A stretch of 64,000 bases of DNA from Liopterus haemorrhoidalis (lineage: Eukaryota > Arthropoda > Insecta > Coleoptera > Dytiscidae). The notes below the pieces were generated by a model that did no database searches, was not told the DNA's origin, and worked only from the letters and a program-made list of their open reading frames with translations. Of the stretch, positions 1 to 19,470 are shown one piece after another. Made by a program: the position numbers and the translations under genes. How positions within the stretch are numbered: the stretch's first letter is position 1; each line of letters starts with the position of its first letter. The stretch lies in the NCBI GenBank assembly GCA_963971575.1, contig OZ020618.1:48622509-48686508 (forward strand), given 5' to 3'.

Positions 1-89
1 TACAATAGTGACAAAATAATAAGTATATGTTCTTAAGTATTACGTCAGCAAGAGCTTTTGATCGGTAAACTGGATATAACAGATATTGT

Positions 90-267
90 GTGGAATAACA
101 AAAATGTTAGCATAGCTAAAAGGAAAACAGTTAAGAATCACTATGGAACAGAATATGTACATATGATTCCCTTTATTTCTTATGGGGAAATTCGAATCGC
201 CACTCGACGAAATCGTTATTCGACGCTTTTTCAGAACAAATTAACGTCGAGTGACGGGGTATTACTG
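90..267. repeat. partial pogo/mariner-type MITE (GGGGTATTACTG end)
   Basis: The right end reads GACGGGGTATTACTG followed by TA. The preceding stretch rich in GTCGAG/CTCGAC matches, in inverted orientation, the complete element at 11569-12007. The left half is degraded or missing. It lies in intron 5 of the first protease copy. Any open frame here is repeat sequence, not a gene. Confidence 0.6.
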
Positions 268-429
268 TATAAGACTGGAGTGATACTCTGTGACACTGAA
301 AATACTTACACTACTAAGGCCTCATCCTGATAATCTTGCTGAAATACTTTCTCCAGGTACAGTTAAATTTGGTTCTGGAAGAACAATTGGAGCTACATTT
401 TCCCCGAATGGTATTGCTTCTTTTAACTG

Positions 430-1760
430 AGAACATGTACATATGAGTTTATTAATAAGTTCACTAAAGTCATCCACATGCCGTAAAACATACAAATATT
501 AATATTCATCCAATTCACTTTTTACGCGATTTTGATTAAATGAGCTGAATTGGAGAACCAACAGCTAATTACTATGAACTAATTTTCTTCGGTGAAATTA
601 TTACACCAATGATTTCACGCAAGAGTGCAGCTGATCTGAAAACGAAATCATTTTCGTTTAATTTATTCGATAGGAATTAAAAAGAAGTATATTTCGAAAT
701 TTTATAATTTAAAAAGTAAATCAATGAAACATTAAGCAAATTAGATGTCATTAAATCCACAACACCGGGATATAATAATAGATGGCGCATAATGAAAATG
801 ATACGTGATATATACAGGGTGTTTACGGTCTTCTTATTTATTTTTTAATGGGTGATACTACAGGTGAAAATAAGGCGAAAAACCTTGAAACACCTTAGTA
901 AAAGTTTTATAATAAAAGAGATAAATGTCTATCGCATATATTAATTATTTCGTATCGCATAATGACTAGATGTAAGAGATATTTAGTTTGCAACTAGCGC
1001 CCTCTAACATAAACTGACTACTTTTACCGTAGCCGAGATCTCTGGCTTTACGTGCCATCTGAAGTATGCCCCATATTCCTGAATATTTATTCGAAATAGT
1101 ATATTGTATAACAAGCGCAGAAAGTATACATTATATCGGTACTTTCTGCGCGTGGCACACATACTAGTTTTTCTACGAACACCTATTTTGAAAAAAAAAA
1201 AATAAGAAATAAAAATCATTATGTATGTTAGATTTATATACATAATAGGTGGCTTGTCGTTGAATGTTCTACGATGTTCATAAACAATTAAACGAATGTC
1301 AAAATAATTATTTTAAAATACATTGGTATTTGTACGTTTGTTAAATATTAATGTATGAAGATGAAGTAAGCAGCGAGGCTGACGAGGAGATAGAGGAAGC
1401 GGCAAAGAAAACAGTGTTAGAATTCTTGCCGCAAAAGTCAAGAGAAAGGTAATATATATAATATATATAATAGCATATTGTGTAACAGCCAACTCTTTGT
1501 TCGAAGGAGGTATTAATTTTAATACTTTAAATAATTGTCAACAATTAATTACAAAAAATAAACTTAAATGTGTAGTATTATTTAATTTATATTAACCAAT
1601 CGGAAAATACTTTCTGCGCTAGAGCGGAAAGTATTTTTCCACTTTGCTATGGCAACAGAAAACGATAGCTTTTTATAGGTGAGTAGAAAAAAACAGTTAT
1701 TCATTTTAAGGAAAGCTCTTTTTCAAATTAATATTATTAAATATAGACAATTTTCTGCTT
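430..1760. other. intron 4 of protease copy 1, AT-rich, no gene seen
   Basis: Nothing coding is supported. A mariner/DD41D-type terminus (TACAGGGTGTTTACGG, about 813) and a nearby CTTGAAACACC resemble transposon ends, but no transposase is recognisable. Frames near 1004-1243 are low-complexity and have no start context or homology I can see. Confidence 0.4.
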
Positions 1761-2703
1761 ACTGTCAAAACTGCAATATCATTAGGAAATAATCCCCATG
1801 GACGATAGTTTTCGTGAATATTAATCGTCTTCACTTGAATTTTATTTTCTGTACTTTCCGAATCAATGACTCCATACTGAATCTTTAAATTAGTTGCATC
1901 GCTAAAATAATAAAAGAAAATTAAAACAATTTTATTAATGAATATTTTTATCTTAGGACCGTGAAATCCATCTCCTAATAAACTTGCTAATATGAATTAG
2001 AATTAAATCTTGGTATGACTGCTTCAAAATAATTTTTTCTTTTACGCATTTTCTTATTTTGTGTCCTAAAATAAATATATACCTATATGATTTTAATATA
2101 GTATTGATAAATCTAAACTTAAAATGTATGTACAATTCAATTACTCGTTCTAAAACATTACGTTCTAGAATATTTGCTTCAATTATAAAGTTTTCTTATT
2201 CTGCATTTATTATTTAGGATTATCCATTTAGGTGAAATATGTTTGTTATTTGTTCTAGAACCATATGACTTAACCTCCATGCAAATGTCATTCCAAGTTT
2301 ACTCCACGATTAAAATTGTCGTTTTCTTGCTCATCAATTCTAGTACTTCTAACCAGCCACCAACAAGACGCACCCATTGTAGAAACCGAAAGAAAGCTTT
2401 AAGTCATACGATGGACCTGAGTCTTTTATAATACTTGGTCTGGTCAAAGCATACGAAATCATTTTGTTATTATAAATTATTGGCGATTTTGCTGTTGTGA
2501 AGCTCATGACGTAACATTTCAATTCATTGAATTCTAGTTTATTGTCCTTACTCTATTGCATTAAATTATTCATGTCGGTTTGTAAAGGCTTACAGTCATT
2601 ATTTATTTTAATTTCTCTATAAATTTTTAGATCATCGGCAACAAGTTTATATTTGGGATGGTTTATACGGCTGCCAATATAATTTATGAAGATTATCGTT
2701 TAA

Positions 2704-3465
2704 GGCGGCGCACAACCCTATAGTCCTCAATAGTTTCTTATACAAAACTAATAATAGGAAATAAAATAAATAACAATCTATATATCAAAATTTGCAGGGA
2801 ATTTTTATCTATCTAATAGGATATTTTTAATTGTAGAAAAAACTGTTAGGTAGTTGTAAATAAGCAAATTGCATTATAACCGCCATCTTGTAAACCAATC
2901 GACGCATATTTGCGTACGACGCGGCAAATTGTACCTAAAGCTTCATTCTACAAATATGGTTCTAGATATTTTGTTGTATTGTGAAAATTACTTATAGTTA
3001 TTGTACTTGGTAATCTATTTTTGCCGCCCTCTTGAATCTACAGCGGTTTTCAAAATTGTTGTTACGGGTAAAAAAGATTTATTTTTCGTGAAGAATACAT
3101 GTACCAAGTGGCATTCTATTATCTTTAAGTATAATATTTTTCGACGAAGGCTCTAAACTATAAGTAATCAAGTCGAAAAAAAATTGACGTATTATTTGAA
3201 CATTTCTATACAAAACTATATAAATATAAAAGTTATTTGAAACCCACAAATAGATTTAAAAGATTACAGAACAATATCGCTGGTGTCTATTTTTAAGTTA
3301 TTGAGCGATAATATTTTGACAATAAATGTTTCTACAATTAAAACTATCATATTAGATAGATACAAATTCGGTGCAAAATTTGATGTATAGGTTGATACTA
3401 ATTTTATTTTAGATTGTTAGTTTTGTATAAGAAACTAGTAACCTCTGGGGGTTATACGCAGCCTT
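2704..3465. mobile_element. piggyBac-like MITE, copy 1 (TTAA target)
   Basis: Begins TTAA|GGCGGCGCACAACC and ends GGGTTATACGCAGCC close to another TTAA. The two ends form an imperfect inverted repeat of about 45-50 bp that includes TTTCTTATACAAAACTAA. A second copy of nearly the same length is at 42410-43169. No transposase is present, so it is non-autonomous. It lies between exons 3 and 4 of protease copy 1. Confidence 0.7.
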
Positions 3466-3766
3466 TTAAGCTGTGAGTTAATATAGATCCAAGTAATAAG
3501 ATATTTATAATTTAGAACAATACCTTCCATAAACGCAGTGAGCAGCTGTAAGAACATGAGTTTCATCCAAAATTGATCCTCCACAGACATGTCCACCATA
3601 TTCTTTCAAGGAAATCTTCATAGTAAAATAATTTAGTTCAAATAATTATTAAAAATTGTATTTAAACTTACGATATACTTTATTTCTCCTAATTTCGCTG
3701 GTTCTCCTCCTATAACTCTGTTTTCAAATCCAGGGGCACCTCAACAAGAAAATTTAAATAAAAAAA

Positions 3767-4779
3767 TTGATGTGAAGTGTAAATTTTCACACATTTCAGG
3801 GTTTCGCAGGTATTTAGTAAGTGAATGATGATTATTTGGGATGCCAAAACAAATTATATGTTAAAATATTTTTTTTTAATTTTAATTCGAATGCCTATAC
3901 CATTATTTAGGTTTCTAAATATGTGCAGTATTTTTTTTTACATAGCAATGTTCATTAAGATTTTGAAAATTGTGCCTGTGGCTTCCATTGGTTGTTTAAG
4001 TCATAAACTCCGCCCCTCTGGTTTCGTATACATTCAAACATAGAATTAAATTATAATTTCAACACTGCCCACTGGTTATTAAATTTACGCTTTTAAAAAT
4101 TAAATGCAACATTTGCCAAAATATAACTATAATTTTGACAAAATAATTTAAATAAAATAAAAATAAAAAAAAAAGCAGAAAAATAAAATTAACAGGAAAG
4201 AAACCGTAGTTTGCAACTTAGGAAAAGAGAACGTTAACCATTAGACTACGGACGTTTACTGTGTTACATAGCGAATTAAATATTTTACATATTTTAGTTA
4301 AAAACACAAAAAATGCGTTATTTTCCGAAAACATAATCTGATCAAAAATTCCTGTTGTACTATTCCGGTTTACATCAATGTACATTACTAAGATTTTTTT
4401 CAGATTTTTAGTTTAAACCATTTGGGCTACGGGGTGTGGGACAAAATTTTTCTGCATAATTTTGGCAAAAATCACGTCAAAATAATTTATTTTGCAAAAA
4501 TAAAATTTTGATCGTTAATCCACGTACTAAGGGCTTTCATTTGATAGCCTAAACAGAATAAAAAAAAAAATGTTTCAATGAACACATATTTGTTTATATT
4601 TTTAGAGGGATATTTTTTAGATGTTTTAGTATTTTTCCTATGTGCGGGTCAAAGAGTTGTATAAGCATGCCAAATTTCCACTCTCTAAGTTTAGCCGTTT
4701 GGCTACAATTTTTACCGAACAGACAGACGACGACAAAATGAGGGTATAAGGGTTTTTTTGGTCATACCTACAAAACCCT
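3767..4779 (-). mobile_element. HINE/DINE-1-like non-autonomous Helentron, copy H1
   Basis: On the minus strand it starts AGGGTTTTGTAGGTATGACC and ends with the inverted version (ACCTGCGAAACCCT), then a hairpin-forming GTGTGAAAATTTACAC and TTCACATCAA. Between the ends are a very short GACA tract (4719-4735), a block containing GCATGCCAAATTT, and a tRNA-like cassette (4194-4255). It sits 27 bp from exon 2 of protease copy 1, in intron 1. Assignment to Helentron derivatives rests on architecture (sub-terminal inverted repeats, 3' hairpin, internal GTCT-type microsatellite); a TIR transposon is the alternative. Confidence 0.65.
4194..4255 (-). ncRNA. tRNA-like cassette in H1
   Basis: Minus strand contains TAGTCTAATGG, a full match to the Pol III A-box consensus (4238-4248). 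The B-box position (4209-4217) is badly degraded. T-rich sequence follows. It is not a plausible functional tRNA. It occupies the same internal slot as the cassettes in the other H copies but has a different sequence. Confidence 0.5.
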
Positions 4780-5572
4780 AGAAAAGGTTATTGTTTTTTA
4801 AACTGAAAGAATAATAAAAAATTCTGAGGTAAAGTAAATAATAAGAGATATTTCAAGATTAGTGTTAGGATATCCCCTCGTAACTCCCCAAATATTCATC
4901 CAATTGTAAAATTACATAAAAAAAAAAATAATTTTCTTATTTTAAATAATTTTTGTTATACATATATGTTTTTATTATAATAATTTATTTTTAAATAAAT
5001 TACTATACTCTATCTCCGAAAGACTGATAGTAATAAAATTTATTATTTGTAAAAAGTTATTGTATTATCACACAGAAGCGGTAAAACAAAAGTGACAAAA
5101 TATGAATAGTTCGAAACGAAATATTGTTAAAAACAACCGAGTGTGTCGCACATATTATATGGGAATAAGAACTAGGGTTAAACACAATAGACCATAAAAA
5201 TTTGACCCTAAAATTTTGAGGAAAAATATGGTCACAGGGATGTGTTTAATGATATGATAAATATGGTCACAGGCGTGCGTTTAATAAAATGATAAATAGT
5301 AATATAGAAATACCCAAAACCAATTTAAACGTGTTTAAAATTTGCACGCTACTGGTAACTGCCTGACAAAATGATTTATTACTATCAATATTTCAGAGAT
5401 GGAGTATAAGTCAATAATAAGTGTACGAGTAAAAGAGTACCCGTACGTCTTTCCGTTGCGTTCCGTCCCGAATACACTATTGATTATCACTATTATTATT
5501 ATTTTATTTTTATACTTACTAAAAACCCCACAGACAAGAAAAACAATTATCGCTACAGATGCAATCATTGTC

Positions 5573-5608
5573 ACTGATAACACATAGATAGAACCTTTAG
5601 TTTTTATA
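5573..5608 (-). promoter_or_regulatory. TATA box and initiator of protease copy 1
   Basis: On the minus strand TATAAAAA (5601-5608) is followed about 31-33 bp downstream by ATCAGT, which fits the arthropod initiator TCAGT (5573-5577). The chosen ATG is at 5566-5568, so the 5' leader would be only about 8 nt. The TATA-to-ATG spacing is similar to that in copies 2 and 4. Confidence 0.5.
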
Positions 5609-5752
5609 GTAAATTTTTATTGACTTTTGATACTGATTATGTTATTACAAGTGGCAATATAATCTTCAAAAATAATATGAAATAATCAATAATTAAAAAA
5701 GGACGTTGCACTGTTTTGTAATCTTTATAGATCCACCAAGTTTGATAAAAAA

Positions 5753-6460
5753 TTGATGTGAAGTGTGAATATTCACACATTTCAGGGTTTCGCAGGTATA
5801 TAATAAGTGAAGGCGGTATGCTGAGTGTGTAGGACAAATTTTACTTTGTAGTAATCACGGCAAAATGAACGATATTTTTAAAATAATTTATCGTCTGTTA
5901 ATCATATAATAAGACTGGTTATTAAATTTACGCTCTTAAAAATTAAATACAACATTTGTCAAAATATAACTAGAATTTTGACAAAATAATTTCAACATAA
6001 TAAAAATGCAAAAAAAAAAAACAGAAAAAATAAAATTAACTCCGCACTCGAACTCGAAACCCTTCGTTTTCCAGCCAGTTTAAGAGCGCTCTAACGCATG
6101 TCGCCATCGCACGCCATGCATGTGAGTGTCTTACATTGGTATAACTTTTGTACTTTGTGAACCAAAAACCACAAAAAATGGGTTATTTTCCAAAAACATA
6201 ATCTGATCAAAAATTCCTGTTGTACTATTTCGGTTCACACCAATATACATTACTTAGAATTTTTTTAGATTTTTAGTTTAAACCATCTGGGCTACAGGGT
6301 GTGGGACAAAATTTTTTTTGCACATTTTTGGCAAAAATCGCATCAAAATAATTTATTTTGCAAAAATAAAAATTTGATCGTTAATCCACGTACTAAGGGC
6401 TTTCATTTGATACCCTACTCAGAATTTAAAAAAAATATTTTTGTTTTCGATTCACAGACG
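5753..6460 (-). mobile_element. HINE-like element, truncated copy H2
   Basis: Has the TTGATGTGAAGTGTGAA hairpin end and the GGGTTTCGCAGGTAT sub-terminal repeat at its plus-strand left side. It follows H1 through the tRNA-like slot and the CACGTACTAAGGGC block, then diverges near 6455, before the microsatellite and the other end. It lies upstream of protease copy 1, between its promoter and copy 2. Confidence 0.6.
6040..6112 (-). ncRNA. tRNA-like cassette in H2
   Basis: Minus strand has a D-arm-like GATGGCGACATGCGTTAGAG (6089-6108), a B-box-like AGTTCGAGTGC and a following T-rich run. The sequence is unrelated to the cassettes of the other copies apart from the Pol III-like signals. No cloverleaf with a clear anticodon was found. 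Confidence 0.5.
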
Positions 6461-6699
6461 TGTGTTTCAGCACTACACATAACCATGATTTTTGACCATG
6501 AGGAAAAATCTTTGAAATTTTCAACGATTTTTTAGGTTATGTAAATAATGTTTGACCAACTTTTAAGTACATACATTTTGTGTATTTTTTTTCCCTCTTT
6601 CGAATGGCGGTGTTAGAATTGTCAGCTTCACGCCGGAACAAGCTCAAAAATCGAATCTGAAAAATGGAATTCTGGAGCGGTGCAGTTTTCACTATCTTA

Positions 6700-7140
6700 T
6701 CCCGCTATAGCCTTTAATTATTATATTGTACTGTAAAAATTGAGCTTAATGTATTATGGTTCTTCGTTAATTATTTGTTGACGGCTTTAACGGTTTTGAT
6801 TGTTACTTCGCTATGAATCTTTCTCATTGTTTCTGTTAAGATTTGTGAGTTTTCGGTGTAATTTTTGCTTAAGGACAGAAGGTCGTTATTATTTTGGGCT
6901 TATTCTATGAAGTTTTGAACCTGGGTCATAGTTAACGAGTTTTTTTCAAAAATATGTTCATTAGGATATAACCAGTCTTCAGTTGGTGGGCTCGTGGATC
7001 TGGTTCTTCTATTTTTAGCTCGTTTTTGAATTTTACTATGGTTGTCTTTTTCTGGTTCTATTTGGTTGATTAATATTCATAGATTCTAGACTGTCAAAAT
7101 CGCTCAATTCAATTTTCATGGAAATTTCGTTCTTGTTGTT
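6700..7140 (-). pseudogene. LINE-type gag/ORF1 fragment
   Basis: The minus-strand frame gives short runs such as KRAKNRRTRSTSPPTEDW, then MTQVQNFIE and SKNYTENSQILTETMRKI, with an in-frame stop. The composition and the MTQ..NFIE...YT.N..IL pattern resemble the nucleocapsid-like ORF1 of non-LTR retrotransposons. A related stretch with repeated serines and aspartates runs on to about 7500. Fragmentary; the assignment is tentative. Confidence 0.35.
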
Positions 7141-7504
7141 GTTCAGAAAAAATGTTAGCCACCTTTCGCCGATCCTACCCCATCCCTGAAGGTAGATTTT
7201 ATGCGTTGCACCTCTTAAAAAGAAAAAAGGTTTGTGACCTGGTGGGGTTGGTTCGTAGAACTAACCTGTCACTTTATTTTGTATCTGTTAATTCACTATA
7301 AATGTTTAATTCGATTGTTCGCTATCCACACTATCACTGTCACTGTCTATTATAGTATTTTGCGGTAATTTTCTTTTTAATCTTGTCTCTATAATTTTAA
7401 TTTGTAAGAAAACTAAAAACCACCTTAAAATTAAAAAAGTGGTCAGCCATCTTTGGCCTTCCTCTATTCCTGAAGGTAAAAATTCTTCGCTTTGTCCTCT
7501 AAAG

Positions 7505-7822
7505 CAGTGTTACTCAGCAGGTGGTCCGCGGACCACTGGTGGTTCTTAGCAAAATTTTAGTGGTCCGCGAAAGGATTATAAATTATTATTTTTGAGATTT
7601 TTTGATAATTTTTTTATGATTTTTAGTTAATTTTCTGTGTATTTTGTACATTTTTCAGTGATTTTTTATTACTGAGATATATGTAGAGTTTACATATACA
7701 GTTTTTTTATTAATACCTTTATTATTAGGGGTCCGCAGTAAAAAAATAAATATTTTACTGGTCCACGGTAGAAAATTTAATATTTTACTGGTCCGCGATA
7801 TGTTTTCAGTTGAGAAACACTG
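7505..7822. mobile_element. hAT MITE (318 bp) with perfect 8-bp target duplication
   Basis: Ends are CAGTGTTACTCAGC and its imperfect inverse ..GAGAAACACTG. Both flanks are CTCTAAAG (7497-7504 and 7823-7830), an exact 8-bp duplication typical of hAT. The interior repeats GTCCGCGGACC-like motifs. Non-coding. Confidence 0.8.
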
Positions 7823-8103
7823 CTCTAAAGCGACCGAGGCAAAATTATGAAAAAAGAAAATCGTGAATAAAGTTTCCCAACGTCGGAGGAAAATTAAAAT
7901 TAACCTAAGCACTGAAAAAATCTGTTGCCTACGCCGTTGATAGGATAGTGCCACTTTGTGTGTATATTATCCTGGTTTTGGGATAAAAGAGTCAATGAGT
8001 TAGTACAGTACCGTGTGTATAAGCACCTACTATCCTAGTTAGTACGGCACATTATAGTGAACGGACTAGCTACTAGAACTAGTAGCTATCACATTTACTA
8101 GCC

Positions 8104-8752
8104 TACCCCCTCCCCTATACACTATGATGCAAGCATCAAGTCATGAGTTCGCGATGCAAGCGTCATTGTGTGTACGGCGGCTTCTGTGATGCCGCATCGC
8201 CGAAATCGTGAGTCGATGCACTCATCGGCATCACGACAATGTTGGAGAACCAGGATGCTGCCTCACTGATGGCATGTTTCAACTTGTGTAGGGTTGCATC
8301 AATGTTTGTTTGCAATTCTTGGGCAAATTTTATTTAATTAGGTATTGAAAACAACGTCATCCATTCTTAAATAATTGTAATAATCTTTTGGTTCATTTAT
8401 TCTTTATTCACTCAATACCCGGTAATTAGAATATACATTTTTATCCTTAAGATAATATTTACACCACTTCCTTTTTGATTTCTTTGATTTTTTAAGTGAC
8501 ACGCCAATTAAGGCAATTATTACTGGCAATGGTAAATCACTATTCATGTTTAAATTTTATTCATAACAGGTGACAATGAATCAAACGTCGATCTTCGAGC
8601 TGTATACTAAACAAAGCTGTGTTCAACCGTCGACTTAATGTTATGCATCGAGGCATGTATCAGTAGTGTGTGTCCAACATCCAGTGATGCCTGTTTCATG
8701 ATACCTCGGATTCTATGCCGTGAATTGATGCATGCCTAGTGTATGGGGGGGT
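8104..8752. repeat. probable MITE with TATACACTA ends
   Basis: CCCCTATACACTATGATGC at the left is mirrored by GCATGCCTAGTGTATGGGGG at the right. The interior is unusually rich in GATGC/GCATC motifs relative to the AT-rich surroundings. No target duplication could be defined. Lies between protease copies 1 and 2. Confidence 0.45.
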
Positions 8753-8925
8753 TTAATGTAAATCCGGTATTAGTATGTGGGCCGCTTATAATTATATTAT
8801 TATATATTAGGCATCTCCATGCAAATTATGAAAAATAGAATAAAATTATATCCCTAATATATTTTTATATACGTTTTTTAATATCATTTAAACTTACAAA
8901 TACTACAATGTTGCATGTTTATATA

Positions 8926-16935
<8,010 letters not shown>

Positions 16936-16973
16936 TTTCCTTAACTCTTAACAGGTATTGAATAATTTCCCGG

Positions 16974-17060
16974 CTTTATATATTAAATATGAAACAGTTT
17001 AATTATAATATTTGATAATTTTGAGTCATTTATATTTATTAGACATAATTTTGATAAAAT
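16974..17060 (-). promoter_or_regulatory. core and proximal promoter of protease copy 2
   Basis: TATATAAAGCC (minus strand, TATA at 16974-16982) lies about 40 bp before the ATG. The next 80 bp upstream are recognisably conserved with copy 4 (43740-43822), including AACTGTTTCA, ATAAATGACT and TGATAA/TTATCA GATA-type motifs. Conservation in otherwise scrambled intergenic DNA suggests shared regulation; gut GATA control is an inference. Confidence 0.55.
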
Positions 17061-17671
17061 AGAATTAAGCTGTTAATAGAAAAATATAATTTTTTCTAAT
17101 TAGTAAAGAAACCCAAGGCTAATACAATTATAAGAAAATACAGGGTGTTTCAAGAAGGTGATTGGAAATTCTAAGAGTGTATAGTACTGACTATGATGAG
17201 TGAGAAAAGTTTAATCTAAATGGGTCCACAAACCAATTGTTTCAAAGACATCAGCTATTTTAAACAAACATTGCGTGCTGGTATTAACTTATTTTATTTC
17301 AAATATTTCACAGATGTTCTACCATGTGTTCAAAAAGAAATTACATAAAGGTTGGCTGTGAAAAAATAAAATAATTTGTACTGCAAGCTTTAACTGCCAA
17401 TTAATTAACTGTCATCACTGTTGTTGTCATAAGTTTCTATTGCAAATTTAATTAAGCTACAATTATAATGGTTTTGCAATAGAACACAAATAACACTATG
17501 CAACAAATTAATTTTTTATTTTTTTTTCACTGGGATTACAGTATGTAATTATGATTCCCCACCTTAAAATCAATTGAGGTTTATAAATAAAATTGTCACA
17601 TCACGTCAGGTTCCATAGAGAAAAGCATTTATTGATTTTTTTAAAATTATATAAATTAGCGACACAAAACT

Positions 17672-18190
17672 TTATTTTTTATTAAAAAACTTATATTTTT
17701 TTGTGCGAATAGCTTTCCTCTCGTAGTCAGTTATCGCGGTATCCCTCTGAAAGCACCAACAGTAGTCTGCAAGCATGGCTGGTTCCCATCTACCTTGATA
17801 ACGCTTCTCAAACTCTTCTTGCATACAACTCGATGAACTTGATGAACTTGAAAATCGTTTTGGTACTGGAATATCTGGAGAATGGGGTAGCGGCATTGAT
17901 ACTGATGGTACAATGGCATATTTCACTGAATGTTTTTATTTTTTAGAAAAACCCTTCACATTTGTCAAACAGAAATAACAGTCGTCTATGTGGTTCTTGG
18001 GTTCACGCCACTGCATTGGTACACCAAAAGGCATCACTTTTATAGTACCATTGTACGCACCCGTCAAATATTTATAAAATTTTAAACAACACACTTGGGG
18101 CAATGGAGAAATTGGCTTTTTTCACTTTTAGGAGTAAATTGACCACAAACATAAAATAATAAGTTAGGAGAATTAACACAAACGCGCGGC
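17672..18190 (-). pseudogene. C-terminal fragment of an uncharacterised repeat-encoded protein
   Basis: The distal part reads TGAYNGTIKVMPFGVPMQW, REPKNHIDDCYFCL, NVKGFSKK; then, after a frame break, HSPDIPVPKRFSSSSSSSSC, EEFEKRYQGRWEPAMLADYC, WCFQRD. A protein with these motifs (REP..H..DCYFC; RYQGRW..MLADYCW..RD) is widespread and repeated in insect genomes; its biochemical role is unknown to me. Here it looks internally deleted, with N- and C-terminal parts joined through the serine tract. It lies inside the TIRs of the 17322-19767 element, antisense to its transposase. Confidence 0.5.
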
Positions 18191-18439
18191 ATTTTGTAGA
18201 TTTATAACTAATCTAAATATTTTGATGACTTTTGTACACAGCAAATATATATTTTTATGAATAGGCTCAAACAAGTTTTATCAAGAATAAACAAATTAAG
18301 ATTTTACTTATCTATGTTTTGAGACGTGATATCTAAATATAAATTTGTTTTTTTTTTTTTTTTTTTGCTTACTAAGTATACCTAATACGAATTACTATTC
18401 GAAATATTGGTGAATTTTTTAGTGTTGCATAGTGTAATT

Positions 18440-19470
18440 TATGAATTGAATCATATTTTCGAAATGGTGAACGGTGAATGGATTTACAGTGCGGTGTCAT
18501 GTTTAGAGGAATTTCGGCTACAATTTCCAGATATTGCTTTCCTTGAAGGAGATTTTTACAGCGCACTTAGAAGATGTGTTATTTTATTGCAAGATACAGG
18601 GAGCATTGCACATAGAGATAGAACTGGAAGGCCAAGAGTTCGTACTCAAAATACAGTTGATGATGTTCCTTAACGTATGAATGAGCAACCCACTACATCA
18701 CTACGTACACTGTCGCAAGAGACTGGTTTATCATTAGGAACTCGCCATACTATTGTCAAAAAAGATTTAAAGCTCTTCCCATACAAAATTCTTGTTTTAC
18801 ATGAGTTGCTGCCAGCAGATCACAATAGGCGAATTGTGTATTGCCACTGGTTCCACCAAAATTTAATTAATAATGATGATTTGTTAAATTTAACGTTTTT
18901 TTCTGACGAGGCCTGGTTCACCCTTTCGGGGTATATTAATTCACAAAATATGAGGTTATGGAGTGCTGAAAATCCTCAAACTTTTCGTGAAACTCCCCTT
19001 CACCCCTTAAAAGTTGATGTTTGGATTTCTGTGTCTCGAGACGTATTATCGGACCCATATTTTTCCACGAAACTGTTACTGCTCAGAGATACCGGAATAT
19101 TGTACGTGAATTTATTAATCAGCTTCATGAGGATGAGCTTAAGCAAAGCTATTACCAACAGGATGGCGCGACTGCCCATACCGCTGAAGAGACCATTAAT
19201 TACGTTCGTGAATTTTTTGACGATCGAATAATTAGTTTACGTTCAAATCCAGAATTTCCCCTAGATCACCAAACTTGATTTTAGATTACTTTATATTCCC
19301 TTATCTGAAAAATAATATATACAAGACTCCTATTAACAATATCGAGGAGTTGCAAAACAGAATTACCGAATACAGTGTGCCAATATTACTCCTCAAATTC
19401 TAATAAATACCTTTAATAGTATAAAAAGACGAGTAAATTTGTGTCTGCAGGAAAACGGTGGTCATTTTGA
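18440..19470 (+). pseudogene. DD41D-type transposase, broken
   Basis: Readable parts: helix-turn-helix region ending GRPRVRTQNTVDDVP, a stop at 18671, then SLRTLSQETGLSLGT, FFSDEAWFTLSGYINSQN (first Asp), and in another frame YYQQDGATAHTAEE (second Asp). After a third frame change come PRSPNL and LDYF (third Asp). At least two frameshifts and a stop make it inactive. Confidence 0.7.

Larger units (their letters stand above)
310..5568 (-). pseudogene. S1 serine protease copy 1, exons 1-5, with a nonsense codon (runs off the left edge)
   Basis: Exons: 5520-5568, 3672-3739, 3524-3615, 1763-1901, 310-426; exons 6-7 would lie left of base 1. Introns have GT..AG ends and phases match the complete paralogues. 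Exon 1 begins ATG and encodes a hydrophobic signal peptide (MIASVAIIVFLVCGVF). The activation site is NR|VIGG in exon 2. Catalytic His65 is in LTAAHC and Asp111 in PNDIAVL. The family motif SGWG at codons 149-152 reads SG-stop-G because TGG is TGA at 322-324. No other lesion is seen, so it is either a young pseudogene, a null allele or a base error. It is the most divergent copy (exon 1 is 49 nt and exon 2 is 68 nt, against 58 and 74 in the others). Confidence 0.7.

Noticed and set aside
5399..5587. Plus-strand frame overlapping the first exon of protease copy 1
   Set aside because: It is antisense to a supported signal-peptide exon and has no motif of its own.
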